Of a stretch of 64,000 nt of DNA, positions 35,713 through 47,969 are shown one piece after another. The first letter of the stretch is position 1, and each line of letters begins with the position of its first letter. A program made the position numbers and the translations under genes. A model generated the notes under the pieces. That model had not been told where the DNA came from and did not search any database. It was given only the letters and a program-made list of their open reading frames with translations. Origin of the DNA: Immersiella caudata (taxonomy: Eukaryota; Ascomycota; Sordariomycetes; Sordariales; Lasiosphaeriaceae); assembly GCA_030512335.1 (NCBI GenBank), contig JAULSU010000002.1:5704001-5768000 (forward strand), read 5' to 3'.

Positions 35713-36683
35713 TGTGACACTTGCGGGTTGGTGCGAACAGAATAGCCTGCGGCACTGCCTTCTTTGCGCTCAAATATGCGGTGAGATGGCCCGCGAGGTG
35801 CTCAGGCGAGCGTCACGCGGAGCGAGCAGAGTGAGGCGCAGGAAGAACCGAGACAGGACGGAATCAGTGAGTTGGTGAAGGCGAGGGTTCTTTGATGTTT
35901 GGTCAAAGACTGTTGCTGCTTGCTGCGGCGACAGAAAGTTGGAGAGTTCTATCGAGGGGTAAAAGCCCGACGCAGCCCCGTAATTTTCTCCGCTTCAGAG
36001 TTCCGCTTCCACGTTCTGCGATGTTGATGAGGCAGGAGCCATGGCATGTGTAGTTGTAGGTCGTGCCACCGTTCGCGACGAGCCAATGAAATCAGGGTCT
36101 TCGGATGTGGCTGGGCTGCAGGGATATGCGTGGCTTGATGGCGGGCGAGGATCGGTGAGAACTCAACCTTCCCATCAAAAAACTTGCAATATCCGTTGGT
36201 ACCAAAGCAAGGTACAGACGAACAAAGATGGCGTCTCAAAATCTCGCTTTGAGGGTACATCAACGGCAGAGCGCCACGTTGCAACACAGTGGGATAGAGT
36301 TGGTGAAATGATAAAACCATTCCTGAAGCCACGGCCTTTGGCATCCCGAACCAAATCGGCACTCGGCAGCCGAAGCCGTTATGTCAGCGACTCGCCTCTT
36401 CGCCGCTTCAAGACGGCAGGGCTCGGTGCCGGGCCGGAGACAAGAGCCACATAATTAGGGTACCTATCGGTGCTTTGAGCATCCCGGAACCATTGCTGCC
36501 GGCACTGTACTTGGCACCCAGTTCAGGGAGCAGCAGGCACAGTGATGAACCACACCATCCGGTATGACAGCTTTTGCATTGGGCGCGGCTGTAGGGATAT
36601 GTGTCAAGATATGACGACCATGTCCAAAGATATTGCTAGAGCATCAGCACCAGGTCAAACCCAGCGCGGTTTTTTTTACCATC

Positions 36684-37049
36684 ATGGCTCCAAAAACCAT
36701 CGTCCCAGTATCCTATCTGAAGGTCCTCGGCCAGTATCGAGCTCTCAGCTCCATCCTCCCCTCCATGCAGGCCATGCAAACGAAAAGCTCAGATGCCTAC
36801 GGCTCCAAGACTCAAGGCATTGACATCATTTGCGTCTTCGAGGATGAGGCGGCGGGGCGCTTTTGCAAGCCAGTGCTCACTCACTTCTTGCCCCTTTCCG
36901 TGTCACTGCTAGTGTGCAATCGCGATCACGCGCCCCATACAGGTACCGTCGACGTCAAGATGGTCACTTCCCTCCCTCCTGACTCCCAACCTTACCCGCC
37001 CTGGCAGTACCCGCCAAGATGTGTTTCTTGGCGGATCGTGAGTTGTTGA
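36684..37049 (+). CDS. Small ORF, possible short conserved protein
   Basis: The ATG at 36684 has a good context (ACCATCATGGCT) and opens 121 codons starting MAPKTIVPVSYLKVLGQYRA. The segment GIDIICVFEDEAAGRFCKP looks like folded-protein sequence rather than chance, while the Pro-rich end after about residue 85 looks weaker. A GTGCTC donor and a CATACAG acceptor near 36877-36942 would offer an alternative 3' end. I cannot name a family. It may be a real small gene, or a fragment. Confidence 0.3.
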   Translation: MAPKTIVPVSYLKVLGQYRALSSILPSMQAMQTKSSDAYGSKTQGIDIICVFEDEAAGRFCKPVLTHFLPLSVSLLVCNRDHAPHTGTVDVKMVTSLPPDSQPYPPWQYPPRCVSWRIVSC

Positions 37050-37950
37050 GGATAGAGAAACGGCGGCGGAGTAAGCGCTGGACGGGAAGACGGCAAGGAG
37101 ATGGTGGGTGTTGGTCGGGGGCTCATACAAGGAACGTTTAGATTTAGAAGCTGGTAGGTAATGAGATAGAGCGCTGACATGTTTCTACTAATTCGACTTG
37201 TAGTATTTGGTTGGGCTTCTTTGGGTGTCCTTTGGGGTTTGAGATCGGCCTTTCCTTCATCACGTCTGAGGGTAGCCGGACCATTGCGCTATACCGTCCC
37301 GGTAAGTAGACGTGGCTGACCGCCTGAAGCAGCCCGTGAGCTGGTCACACACCGGTCTAGTTGGCTATTAAGTCCTCTATTCACAGAACCCAAAGTGGTC
37401 TTGTGTGATACATACAGAAGCCCCAGTGCCGTCAAAACAGCGCGGGATGCCAACCGACTCATCGCTTACGATCTCGAATCTGGGAAGAGACTTCCACGGC
37501 GGGCATAGTCAGATGAGCCCCTCCACAGACAACCCATGGAGAACGCCTCAACCATATCCTCGTCCATCAGTCTTTGCATGATGCGAAAGGCCAAATAAAG
37601 TCCATCCTCCCGCGCGATAAAACAAGGGCACAGCTTGAAGCTCACTGGTCCAGGGGCCAGGAAGGGGAAATACTGGTAACCAGTCCGCATCACCACTTCG
37701 GTACCCTGAACGGTGGCGTCATTCATCTCCATCTCACACCCAACACAGGCCTGTAACTATGAACCCCCTCCACCGCTCTTACAACACCCGCGCCTAGGGT
37801 GTTCAACCCATAAGACCACCCTTTCGTATGCTCCAAGGGTGGGTATCCTGCAGCGGTAACCTCGTACGGTGTCTACAGCATCGTGATCACCTCCATTCGT
37901 TCATCACTTCAACCACCTAGCCTACCCGTCTAGCAGGTCGGAAAGGGGGC

Positions 37951-37965
37951 AAAAAGCGCAAAAGA
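37951..37965 (-). terminator. RNA polymerase III T-rich terminator of the 5S gene
   Basis: Immediately after the 3' end of the 5S gene the minus strand reads TCTTTTGCGCTTTTT. T-runs of four and five are the usual pol III stop. This supports the gene being transcribable. Confidence 0.75.
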
Positions 37966-38084
37966 ACATACAACACCAGGGATTCGCTGGTCGTCACCGA
38001 CCCAACTACTAGTCTGGCGGTCGCTGGCTTGTCTGTGGGAGAGCGGACGGGATCCCGAATTTTCCAGTGCCTATGGTCGTATGT
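37966..38084 (-). rRNA. 5S ribosomal RNA gene (dispersed copy)
   Basis: About 119 nt on the minus strand begin ACATACGACCATAG and end GGTGTTGTATGT. The six terminal bases ACATAC pair with GTATGT, closing helix I. Internal landmarks are CGGGATCCCGTCCGCTC and TAGTAGTTGGGTCGGTGAC, which hold the pol III internal control region, and CCAGCGAATCCC. Compared with the common fungal form GGTGGGTGACCACC, this copy has GGTCGGTGACGACC: both sides of helix IV have changed so pairing is kept. Filamentous ascomycetes carry scattered single 5S genes between protein genes, often of more than one sequence type, so this is likely a functional variant. A T-rich terminator follows. Confidence 0.93.
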
Positions 38085-40938
38085 GATAGTCCATGGCGTT
38101 GTCGTGGTTGAAGGCGGCAGAAGGGGGCTGTAGTGGTGTTACCGCACCGTTGAGGGTGAGGGTCTAGAGGTAGTTGGCAGACATGAGTGGTATCGCATGC
38201 CTTGGTTCAGGAGACACAAAACCATTGATAAGGCTAGGTGTCTAGAGGTTAAACCCGTTTATAGAGCTCGTTTGAACCTGGTTCAATTCAGGTCAGAACT
38301 TGAACTGGATGGGGGGCGAACGCGCCTTGAGCCTCACCACTCATAAGTACCTAGGTGGAAGACAAGCAGGAGATAGCCTTGAATCCAAGGGAACTCCGAG
38401 CTGTGACGACGACCAAGACGCGCCAACAGTGCCTCGCTGGCGTTGTGCATCCCAAGGTTCCCTTCACGGGGTGGCGGTATCAACGCACCTCGTCTCACTT
38501 GAGAGACTGTCTACTGAACGCTGAACCTTGCCAACACATCGACAAGCTTCCCCAACAAAGCGTGATATCTACGATCTGCAAGCCTAGCCAAACATTATCG
38601 CCGAGTTTGGTGAATAAGTTCCTACCTATCTCACATAGTGAGTTTCCATGCCACCCCCTTTGGCGTGATGTGAGAGCAGTCCTTCCAGTCCAGTCCTCAA
38701 AACATCGAGGTTCTTACACACCCATCGCACATCCGCCAGAGAAACCACAGCAACAAGCCCGACCCCAACGCGTAGATCCTCCAGCGCGGAACCCGGCGGG
38801 TACTCAGAGGCATCCACGAGATATCCACCCCACTTGCGCACAAGATCTACCCCTTTTCGAGGTTCTAGACTTCACCCTTCTAAGTGGGCCACCATTCACA
38901 CACAGAACCTACAACGGGACCACAGCAGGACCTTCAAAAGAGGGGCTACGGACCTCCTAAACACCACCAGACCAGGCATGAGGCGATCTATAGCATCACA
39001 TCTTGTGATTCCCAAAATTAAGGCCGGTAAATGGTCTGATCTCCCACGTCCAAGGCTGTGTGGATGATGGGATGTTACGGTACGTTGCACTTTGACGCAC
39101 TTGCACGTGCTCGGGCGGGAATTGATGGGCGGTTGTCCTGCACAGTAGAGATTTCACTGAATCTGCCTTGCTCACTGCGTTGTCTGCCATCTGACGCTCG
39201 TCAGCAACAACGCAGAAGAGAATGCCGAACTTGACACTGACTCAACAGCAGTGAGCAGGCAGACAAAGTAAGACGAGTTTCGAATATACCCCTTCTAAGG
39301 CGGCACTGTGCTTCACCTCATCAGCGAAGCAGAGCAGTTCAGAGATGGGAACTTTCCAGAAGCCCAAAATACTTGTCGTACAACACTCCTGACCAAGTCT
39401 TGCCGCCGGACATAACCAAGAAAATGCCTCTTGAGCCGGGCCTCATATCTACCTTCATGCGCCGACGAGGTAAGACGGGTCACGACAGAAAAACCACCGA
39501 CAGCCTAACGCGAAGCACGTGGAGGACCGGGCACACGGAATTCTGGCCGGGCGACCGTCGGCCATCGCCACTGGCAGGAGTGGCTGACGGCCACACTTTA
39601 GCCGTCGACGGGATTATGAGCGCTGACCGAAAAGTCTCCCAGCCCAGAGTCCGTGATCACGAGACATATCGCCCTTAGAGTGCTCGGCCTGCAGTCATTG
39701 TGAAGACGGACGGCCTCGCTTGAGCGGAAAATCGGAACCGACTGCTGAGGAGAAGGGGACTCGTGCGTCGAAGCCAAGTTTTAGATGCAGGGATGGCCTC
39801 TGGTGTTGAGTGAATTTGAAGCTACGAGGCTGAGAGGTAGATGCCGCTGTTGTGTCATACAAACCACAGCTGTCGCTACTGCAGAGAGGAAGACCAGCGC
39901 TGGCCGACAATTTGGCCGACTGGGCGAGTCTGCAGGGCGACTTCGCCATCGTGAAGTTGATTGGAGTTGCCCCGGTAGCGGCAAGCACCGTAGCCGCTGC
40001 CCAAAACAACGAGACGGCGAGGCCTCATTTTGTCGGCCAGGAACTCAGCGCAGAATTTTGACGCAGTCTGGTTTTCCCGGGACGTCATCCTGTCCAACAC
40101 TTTGGCACTCGTTCGTCACGCTGCAGAGATTTGGCGAATGGTACCTGCAACGGGTGTGCCCTGGTACCCGTGGCTGACCCCGACTGGTTCCTGGCGACGG
40201 CGGGAGAAAAACTTGACTGCGAACAGAAGGCCACTGGTGGTGGTGGCTAAAGGGGATGTTTAATCAAGCCCCCACTGACAGATTGGGCCCCCGTTGTTTG
40301 GGCTGCATGCCATTTTCTCTCAATTTCGTCAACCGCTTCGGTGTTAGTGCCTTAATCTTCGCCTGCGCTGTGATTGGGGCCCCTGATCCTGTTCCTGGAT
40401 CGACCCCTGTCGATTCACCATAGTGCCGAGATGAGCCTACAGGCCCCCGATACAACCGGCGATGTGATTGGCCGACACGATGAAGCTATCCAGATACCCA
40501 CGCGTGCTCGACAACGCAGGATCCGCTGGCTGGCCCGCGGGCCCCCAGTTCGAAGAAAACCGTGGTGCAGCAAGCACGACACATCGGGTCGATTCTGGGG
40601 CAATGGTGCTTTTCGTTTGTGCCACTTCCACAACCCATATCGTCTCTGACCAGAGCGTCCTCTCTTTTCGTCCTTCATTTTCGCGCCTTTCGCCCTCGAC
40701 CACGCCCGACGCAGAGCCCAGAGCCCTGTTGCTTTCAACACAAACACTCTCTGACCCGGAGTTGACCTTGTTGACGACCTCCGTCCACTCCTTCTGTCAT
40801 GCGCAAAAATCGCTCGACCCAGCATCGATTGCATTGAGAAACTGCTGTTGGAGGATCTGACTCGCACGCGTCGAACCGCAAGATCCGGGATTCTTGCTCG
40901 ATATCCAGACTGGACAAAACTCGCAAACACCGTCAAGC
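38085..40938. other. Intergenic region, no gene supported
   Basis: It runs from the 5' side of the 5S gene to the SUN-family gene. Frames such as 38355-38960 (+) and 40415-40936 (-) show no recognised domain or splice logic. The last several hundred bases before 40939 should contain the SUN gene promoter and leader. Confidence 0.5.
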
Positions 40939-42406
40939 ATGAGGCTCACAACTCTTCAGGCCGCCATCGGCTCGGCCTCTCTCTTCCTCTCCGCCCAGCC
41001 TGTCTCCGCAACCATCGCGCACAGGCACGCACATGAGCAGCTCGCCGCAAGGAGACACGCTCATGGCCACCACCACCAACGGGACACATCCAATGTGTCG
41101 ACCCTCGAGAAGAGGGCGTCATGCTCCCTTCCTTCGCACCCGGACCTTGTCCCAGTACCGGGCGCTATGAACAGTGGTTTCGCCATGGCTGGAGACGTCG
41201 CCTGCCTCGATGGAAAGTATTGCCCGTACGCTTGCGTGCCTGGCAAGGTGATGGCTCAGTGGCAGCCAAACTCAAAATATGTGTATCCGGAATCGATGGT
41301 GAGGCTTTCCGTATGGGTTCCTTGATCGGGAAGATTGCTAATCTCTTGAGCAGAACGGTGGTCTCAAGTGCAACAATGGTGTTGCTGAGAAGCCCTTCCC
41401 AGACCAACCGTATTGCGTCGACGGAACTGGTGCCGTCCAAGTCGTCAATAAGGTCGGAAAGATTGTGTCTTTCTGCCAAACAGTACTGCCCGGTGATGAA
41501 GCCATGGTTATTCCGACCGATATCACCAACGTCAGGACAATCGCCGTTCCTGGTATCAGCTACTGGGACAAGACTGCAGCCCAGTAAGTGACCGTGACAC
41601 TGAACCTGATATCCAACCGTACTGACACGTCTGGCAGCTATTATATCAATCCGCCTGGAGTTTCTGCCTCCGAGGGATGTGTTTGGGGAACTGAGAGCAA
41701 GCCGATCGGAAACTGGAGTCCTTATGTTGCCGGCGCCAACACCGTGGCCAACGGGGACACTTACGTCAAGATTGCATGGAACCCCATGTTTGTTGGATGC
41801 TCACTCAAGGACACCCCTCCAAGCTTTGGCATCAAGATCGAATGTCCCGGAGGAGGGTGCAATGGTCTTCCTTGCGCCATTCACCCCTCCACTGACGGAA
41901 TGAACGGCGTCAACAGCCCAGTCAAGGCCACTGGGGTTGGTGGTGCTAATTTCTGTGTCGTAACGGTTCCCAGCGGCAAGACGGCCAACATTGTCGTTTT
42001 CAATGTCGATGGTTCGGAGGGTGGCCCGGCTCCGGAGGCCCCATCGTCTGTTGTGCCACCACCGCCTTCCTCCACCAAGGCGACGCCCACCTCGACATCG
42101 ACCTCGTCGTCTAGCTCGAAGAGCACGTCATCATCGTCTTCGGATTCGTCCTCATCCGTCTCATCATCTAAGCCGTCAGTGAAGGGCGGCTACTTCCCAG
42201 GTGGTATCTTCCACGAGAACTCCACTACGACCGAATCCGAGGATCACTCATCGCACGGCAGTACCAAGGCGCCGACTCTCAACACATCCACGACTGGCGC
42301 CGCCCCTGCCTCGACCCCTTCGAGGAGCGATGGTGCCGTTGATCAGAGCGGCTCCGCCATCGCCGGTCTGATTGTTGCCCTTGTCGCTGCCGCGGCTCTC
42401 TACTGA
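40939..42406 (+). CDS. SUN-family secreted cell-wall protein with GPI-type tail
   Basis: Three exons: 40939-41298, 41354-41583 and 41638-42406, with introns of 55 and 54 nt, giving 452 aa. The N-terminus is a signal peptide (MRLTTLQAAIGSASLFLSAQ), then a His-rich stretch and a KR site. The SUN domain starts near residue 60 and has the family cysteine pattern C-x5-C-x3-C-(about 26)-C, with AQWQP between, then CVDGTGAVQVVNK, GCVWGTESKPIGNWSPYVAG and the CSLKDTPPSFGIKIEC segment. SUN (SIM1/UTH1/NCA3/SUN4) proteins act on beta-glucan and are needed for septation and wall shaping (GH132). A Ser-rich stalk and a hydrophobic end (IAGLIVALVAAAALY) suggest a GPI anchor, which places it at the plasma membrane or wall. 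Confidence 0.92.
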
Positions 42407-43485
42407 GTCACGGCCGACCAAAACAAAATCTTATGCTTTCTTTGCCAGCAGGATCTCACCCTTCGCTTTCATGTCGATAGCTTTTCGACCCGAGGTCGTT
42501 GCCATTCCCAACTACGCCTCTCCCTGCTGGCCTTTGTTCGCTTCGCTTTGCTGGTCGCGACCGGCAACCCCGTTACCCACCATATGCCGACACGAGACGC
42601 TCGTCAATCCCCGTCGGCAGGCTGTATATACACCGCCGTTACCCGCAATATCGAACCGTTTAGCATCTCGGTTGCGCTAGTGTTTATTGATATTGGCCAG
42701 CGCTCGCGTTTTTGATGCTGCTGGCCCAAACTGCTCGTTCGACTTCGATTCTTCACGCGCCTGCTCTTCGCTCGGGCTGCAACAACACCGTTTTTTGTTT
42801 CGTTTTGCGAATTTCCGCGGATATACCCAATTGAGCTTCGTTGTTTTGGGAGGATTGATGAAGAAACATGACTGAGAGTCATGATTGGATTGGGGGGAGG
42901 TTTGAAGGATGGAGGATTGGACAAAAGAGGAGGAAATGGGGTTATCTTCGTTGGATGGATAGGGCTGCTAGGAACTGGAGCTGGATGTCGACCGAGGGAC
43001 GGGAGGGAGTCTGCTTTCCGCCTCGCGTGGTCTCCGTTAGGGAGCGATATCGAGGATGCGCCTTCGACGAACGATGAGATGTTCGGGTTCTAGAGCTCAA
43101 ACAGGCTAGACACGAATTTTGGAATGAGAATGATGTCTGATGATAGATTGAACAGTTCCTGGAGCGAGCGAGTGCATGCGTTGAAAGTGATGTCAAGTGT
43201 GGGGCGCGATATGAGTGCGAAGAAGGAACGATGGAAGGCGGGGCTGCGAGGACAACTTTGACATTGGCGAGTCTAAGACAGCGACATTGCAACGGGCGGG
43301 ACATTTCAGATCGACTAACGATTTTCTGCAACGAACAAGAGAGTGTTACTCGATCATGTGTCTTATTGATTTAAAGCTGCCATCATCCATCCAGTGGGTA
43401 TCACTTGGCGCCTATACTATCGCTGCCGATATACAAATCGAGCCAATTCTGCTTCTCAGAAACTCCACGTAGGTTGGATGAAGTT
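42407..43485. other. Convergent intergenic region
   Basis: It lies between the 3' ends of the SUN gene (+) and csn12 (-). Short overlapping frames are present without any domain. It is probably 3' untranslated sequence of both neighbours. Confidence 0.6.
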
Positions 43486-45280
43486 CTAACCCATCTTCTG
43501 CACCCAACCCGGGACATCGTCCAGGTCACCGGGCGGATCGGCGCTTTCGCCTGAATTATATGCTGTCGCCGCTTCCTCGTGTTCCTCCTTGAACCGTTCC
43601 ATGATACTCTGATATGCGTTTGGCCAACCCGCTAGCACCGGATTGCCGCCTGCTTTCCTTGCACCTTCGACAGCAAAGAGACCCAAATTTCGTGCGATGA
43701 ATCCGTTGAGGAGACCTGCGTAGATGAGGCCGGCAAGGATCGATTCGATGTTGTCATGATCTGGTCGCTTGTTCCCGAAAATCAGGCCTTCGGTTGGCAT
43801 GAGATGGCGCGGGCCGCCAGGTGGTGGTGCCAGGAGGGAATTCGACTCAGCGTCGGAGACGCTGTTAGTGACTGCTTTCATGAATATCGTGTTGATATGT
43901 GCTGGTCGGGCCCTCGGGGCAGGTTTTAGAGGGAGGTAGCCTTCTAGGAGCTTTTGAACATAAGAAGCGGCGGTGACGAGGTGGTCGATGGTGAGGGCGG
44001 CCATCTTTTTCGATGGTGTCCCGTCGGGGTTTTCGTTTTGGACTGTGAGGAGGAAGACTTTTCGAGAGAAGGAGCGCCATACTAAAGGCTTTAGTCGAGA
44101 GAGTAGGGTGAGGTAGAGGCCCCTGTTCCAGAGCCAGTCTCTGCTATGCGCTAGGGCGTGATTGAAAGCGACAAAATTTCCAGTTCGCACTGCGGCGCAG
44201 ATGGGGAAGAATATGTTGTGAAAGCCGGCAGCCTCTGGCCGTCGGAGGAGGTTGAGAGAGGGGAAACGTCCAAGAAGGAGGTTGGAAGGTATCCAGAATG
44301 TGATGATCTGTCGGCGGTGCTTCAGAAACTGGGGCGGGCATTGCCGGTATGCCGCCTCGAAGCACATGTGTGCTCGAAAATAGTGTCCATAGTCGAAGTT
44401 GAACCGACCGAGGTAGTAGAGGAACGTCACCCTCTGAGATGCTGGATACAGCGAGAGGGCTGGTCCGCTGGTGGACAGGTTGGTGAACATTTGAACCGCA
44501 AGGCGTGATTTATCGCACTAGAAGTCGTCAGAACTAGGGCTATGCTTCCCATTTATCTGTGGATTAATGCCTACCGCGAATAGAAGCTTCAGAGTAAGAT
44601 TAGCAAACAAATATACAGCCACCTTCTTTCCCTTCGGCGGTGACCACCGGTTGCTCGATCGATCGGTCAAGCAAGATGTGAAGATTTTCTGGATGACGTC
44701 GGCCGCCAATTCCACAATCGACTTCTTCTCCCCGGACTCGTCGCCAGACGTGCCACCCTGAATCTGGGCGATGAGTTCTGGCTTTCGAGTTAATCCCATG
44801 ACCAACTTGGAGAGTGAGTCTGAGAACGACAAGCTCGTCTGCAGCAGCATGGCGCCGTAGGTGGGGTTGGCGAGTGCATTGGCGCATGATCTTGGGGGCG
44901 TGTCAGCAAGATGTAAGGCCTCGCAGGGGATGGTGAGGAACATGCATGAGCAGATCGCTGAGGCCGGCGTGAAGGTTGACGAGGTTGGTGAAGTCGACGT
45001 CCCGCCAGTACTCGAAATACACTTTCATCAGTGCGTTGAACCCCGGCCATGGTGAGCCCTTTCCGTCCGAGACGTTGTCCTCCTCCGGCAAACATTTGTC
45101 GACCAACTTCTCGAGCGCGTCGCTCCCATTGTCGGGGAAGCTAGCTTTTAGTTCGGCCTGGAGCCGGAAGTAGTGTTCGGGGACGTTGTTCTCGACCAAA
45201 AGCCATTTTCGAAGCTCTTCGCCGTTCTGGGCGAGGGCAAAGCGGCGGATACCGGACAGAAACTCGACGACGAGACTCAT
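43486..45280 (-). CDS. csn12: Csn12-like PCI-domain protein
   Basis: Three exons: 45280-44946, 44890-44575 and 44517-43486, giving 560 aa. Intron 2 (44518-44574) is GT-AG. Intron 1 (44891-44945, 55 nt) fits frame only as GC-AG, with donor GCATGT. Family features include the CDKSRLAVQMFTNLSTSG segment made by the second splice, YYLGRFNFDYGHYFRAHMCF, and the C-terminal PCI winged-helix part with ILAGLIYAGLLNGFIARN. Csn12 proteins form a PCI/Sem1/Thp3-type complex in yeast linked to transcription elongation and splicing, and are also reported with the COP9 signalosome. Assignment to Csn12 rather than its TREX-2 relative Thp1 rests on the N-terminal LxxYFEYW and YYLGR motifs and overall length. 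Confidence 0.85.
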
Positions 45281-45747
45281 TATGAAGGCGCAGGTTTTGG
45301 AGGTTACCTGGGAACTCGGCGAAGCGAAGATGAGCGAAGCTGAAATGACGATGAATGAGCTTGCAGCGTTTCGCGTCTGGGAAACGGCTGCTGCAATTGG
45401 CGCAGTTGAGTTGAGTTATTTTCATTTAGTGCCAGAAGCTGCCAGGAGGGCTTTCATGTTGACCAAACCGGCTGGCCAAAGCTGCTGTTTTTAATTGTGT
45501 CGAACGTTGAATACCGAAGACAATAGGATGGCCCAGCCTCCTGCGCCCAGAGCCCAAGGTTCAAATGGGCCCCGCTATTGGTGGAAGCAACGTCAAACTC
45601 CAGCCGCAACGGCCCCATACAGCATTATACCTGCAAGCACCCGTCTTCTGTCTCACAACAAAATTGAGATCAAACTACATGCTGCGGGCTGTTTCCTGAT
45701 ATTTGTCTACGTTCATGTCGTCAACCCATTACTCATGCTATATACTA
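45281..45747. other. Intergenic, csn12 promoter and thiolase 3' end
   Basis: It is 467 bases between two minus-strand genes. The csn12 promoter and the thiolase 3' untranslated region must share this space. No open frame of note. Confidence 0.6.
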
Positions 45748-47137
45748 TCATACAGACTCGATCCTCTGCACCACCATGGCTGATGCTGCACCTCCGCCGT
45801 TGCAAATCGCCGCGACGCCATACTCGCCGGGCTTGAGCTGATGAAGCAGTGTTACGAGAATTCGAGAACCGGAGCTACCAAGAGCGTGGCCCAGAGCAAT
45901 TGCGCCACCAAGTGGATTTACCTTTGCGCCCTCGAGCCCGAGAATCTGACGATTGGTTAGTTGGGAACCTGTGATATACGCCAGGACCGCCACATACCTT
46001 CTCATTGGCCTTGATCACCGCCGCGAAGGCCTCGTTGAACTCCCAATGTGCGACCTGCTCCTTGGTGATGCCCGCGCGCTCGAGAGCGATGGGGACCGCC
46101 TTGGCGGGGGCGACCGGAAAATCGATCGGGTCGACCGCGGCGTCAGCGGAGCCGCAAATACGTGCAAGTACCCGGGACTTCGAACCAAACTCGCGCGCAA
46201 TGTCCTTGCTTCCCAGCACCAGGGCGCTCGCGCCGTCGTTGAGAGTTGACGAGTTCGCTGCCGTGACGGTTCCGGTGCCGTCGCGAACGAAAGCTGGCTT
46301 CAGTGTGGGAACCTTCTCCAGCTTAATGTCGAGGTACCCCTCGTCCGTGTCGATGATGGTGTCGCCCTTCTTGCCCGTCACGGTGACAGGGGCGATCTCA
46401 TCTGCGAAAGCCTTCGCCTTCCACGCCGCTTGCGCACGCTGGTACGACTCAATGGCGTACTTGTCCTGCATCTCCCTCGTTATGCCGTACTTTTTGGCCG
46501 TGTTCTCGGCGCAGTTGCCCATGTGGAACTGGTCGTACACATCGGTGAGCCCATCCTTGATCAACCCATCCTCCAGTTTGATGTGACCGAAAGCTGGCAT
46601 GCTGCTAGCACGGGGCATGTAATATGGTACCCTCGTCATGTTTTCCATGCCTCCGGCAACTTGAGCCTCTGACAGACCCAGTTGGATGTTTTGCGCCGCG
46701 AAAGCAACGGCCTTGAGGCCCGAGGCGCACACTTTATTGATGGTGATAGCTTCGATGGTTGGGGGCAGGCCTGCAAATATGGCTGCTTGCCGTGCCGGCG
46801 CCTGCCCGACGGAACCCTGGAGGACGTTACCCATATAGACATCGGTTATTTTGGAAACCGGCACTCCTGATTTCTCGACCGCCGACTTGATGGCCACAGC
46901 ACCGAGTTGGGGCGCCGAGACTGATGTGTATGATCCATTGAACTGCGCGCGTCAGCACACTTCTCGCGGGTCAAACGATACGATGCGTCCTACCTTTGCT
47001 GTTGGTGTCCTCGAAGCGCTCAAGATGTACACGTCCCGGATCTCTTGGCGGAGGCAGGACTGGGTGGAAAAGAGCCGAGCCGAGCCGGTCCCAAGCCGTG
47101 ACGGCATGCGCAATTGAGCTCTGAATCGCCCCGCCAT
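45748..47137 (-). CDS. erg10: Acetyl-CoA acetyltransferase (thiolase II), probably mitochondrial
   Basis: Three exons: 47137-46994, 46942-45998 and 45945-45748, with introns of 51 and 52 nt, all phase 0, giving 428 aa. It condenses two acetyl-CoA to acetoacetyl-CoA, or splits it in the reverse direction. The N-terminal 40 residues are Arg/Ser-rich without acids until RQE (GTGSARLFSTQSC), as in a mitochondrial presequence. Catalytic residues are present: nucleophile Cys about 120 in NKVCASG, NEAFAAV, His about 383 in GGAIALGHALG and Cys about 411 in CNGGGAA. Length matches biosynthetic/ketolytic thiolases. Fungi often have a mitochondrial and a cytosolic enzyme; the presequence suggests the former. 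It shares a divergent promoter with rad6. Confidence 0.95.
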
Positions 47138-47969
47138 GACTGAGATAGCAAATAACACGCGAACTTTGACGGCGAGGGGACTACAGGATAGTCGCCGAAA
47201 ATGAATAACAAGGTGAATAAGGGAGCAGACGAGGTATGACGAGAGAATTGGGGGGGCGTTACGCCCATTCCGAGGTCAGCTTGGACCTTTCATCTTTGAG
47301 ACATAACGGCAGCCCTCGGCTTGTGACGGGCTGTGGGTGGAGAATGGGATCGGGCCTTGGTCTGGGCAGCTACCCCTCAACCCTCCCGGTCGCCCGCCAC
47401 CTGGGAAAGTTGGAGCTCAGAGTGCAACGGTTTTCCAAGCCATCACCTGGCTTTCCGGGCCCAGGAAGCCTGGGCTCGCGAAGGGAGTCTGGGTTGCAAC
47501 CGTCTATAAGACGCCTCTTGGCTAGCTGAGAGCGCCGAGTGACGGCTGCCGCCAACCTGCAGACTGCGCGCTGCTGTACGAGCTTGCACAATCAATGCAA
47601 GCAGTAAAGTTGCATCACTAAGTGGTGCCTTGCGGTTCCTTTGCCCGATCGCCTGAGGAGACACCTGTGTGGCGCTGTATCCTCTCGAGCTGCCATGAAG
47701 TGCACGTGCCGTGTCGCCTTCGGGCCTTCGCTGATTGGCCGACAACCTCCCGATCTCTGAACACTGTAATCCGCCTCCATCGCCTCCCATCTTTGATTTC
47801 GAATCACCATCCGCCTATCGATTGCAGTGCTCCACCATTCATCATCGTACCGCCAGCATCCCGATAAATCTCAGCGCCGAGTTTGTTGCTGTTGCCGGCC
47901 CCCCGAGCTATAGTTTCGCTGCCGTATTTTGAGCATCAACCCCTCCCAAAGGCCCAGCTTCCTACAGAG
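47138..47969. promoter_or_regulatory. Divergent promoter between thiolase and rad6
   Basis: It is 832 bases between the two start codons. The right 200 bases are pyrimidine-rich and resemble a 5' leader for rad6. No specific factor site is convincing. Confidence 0.5.

Larger units (their letters stand above)
35713..37965. other. Region upstream of the Clr2-like gene, one doubtful small ORF
   Basis: It contains the Clr2-like promoter (35713 onward) and then weakly structured DNA. The only candidate is the small plus-strand ORF at 36684. A minus-strand ATG frame at 37466-37732 (88 codons) has no domain or splice partner. Confidence 0.45.

Noticed and set aside
37466..37732. Minus-strand ATG ORF of 88 codons near the 5S gene
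   Set aside because: It has a plausible start but no known motif and no partner exon; too weak to call a gene.
38268..38300. tRNA-like T-arm (CCTGGTTCAATTCAGG)
   Set aside because: The loop would be eight bases and no acceptor stem, D-arm or anticodon arm can be built around it.
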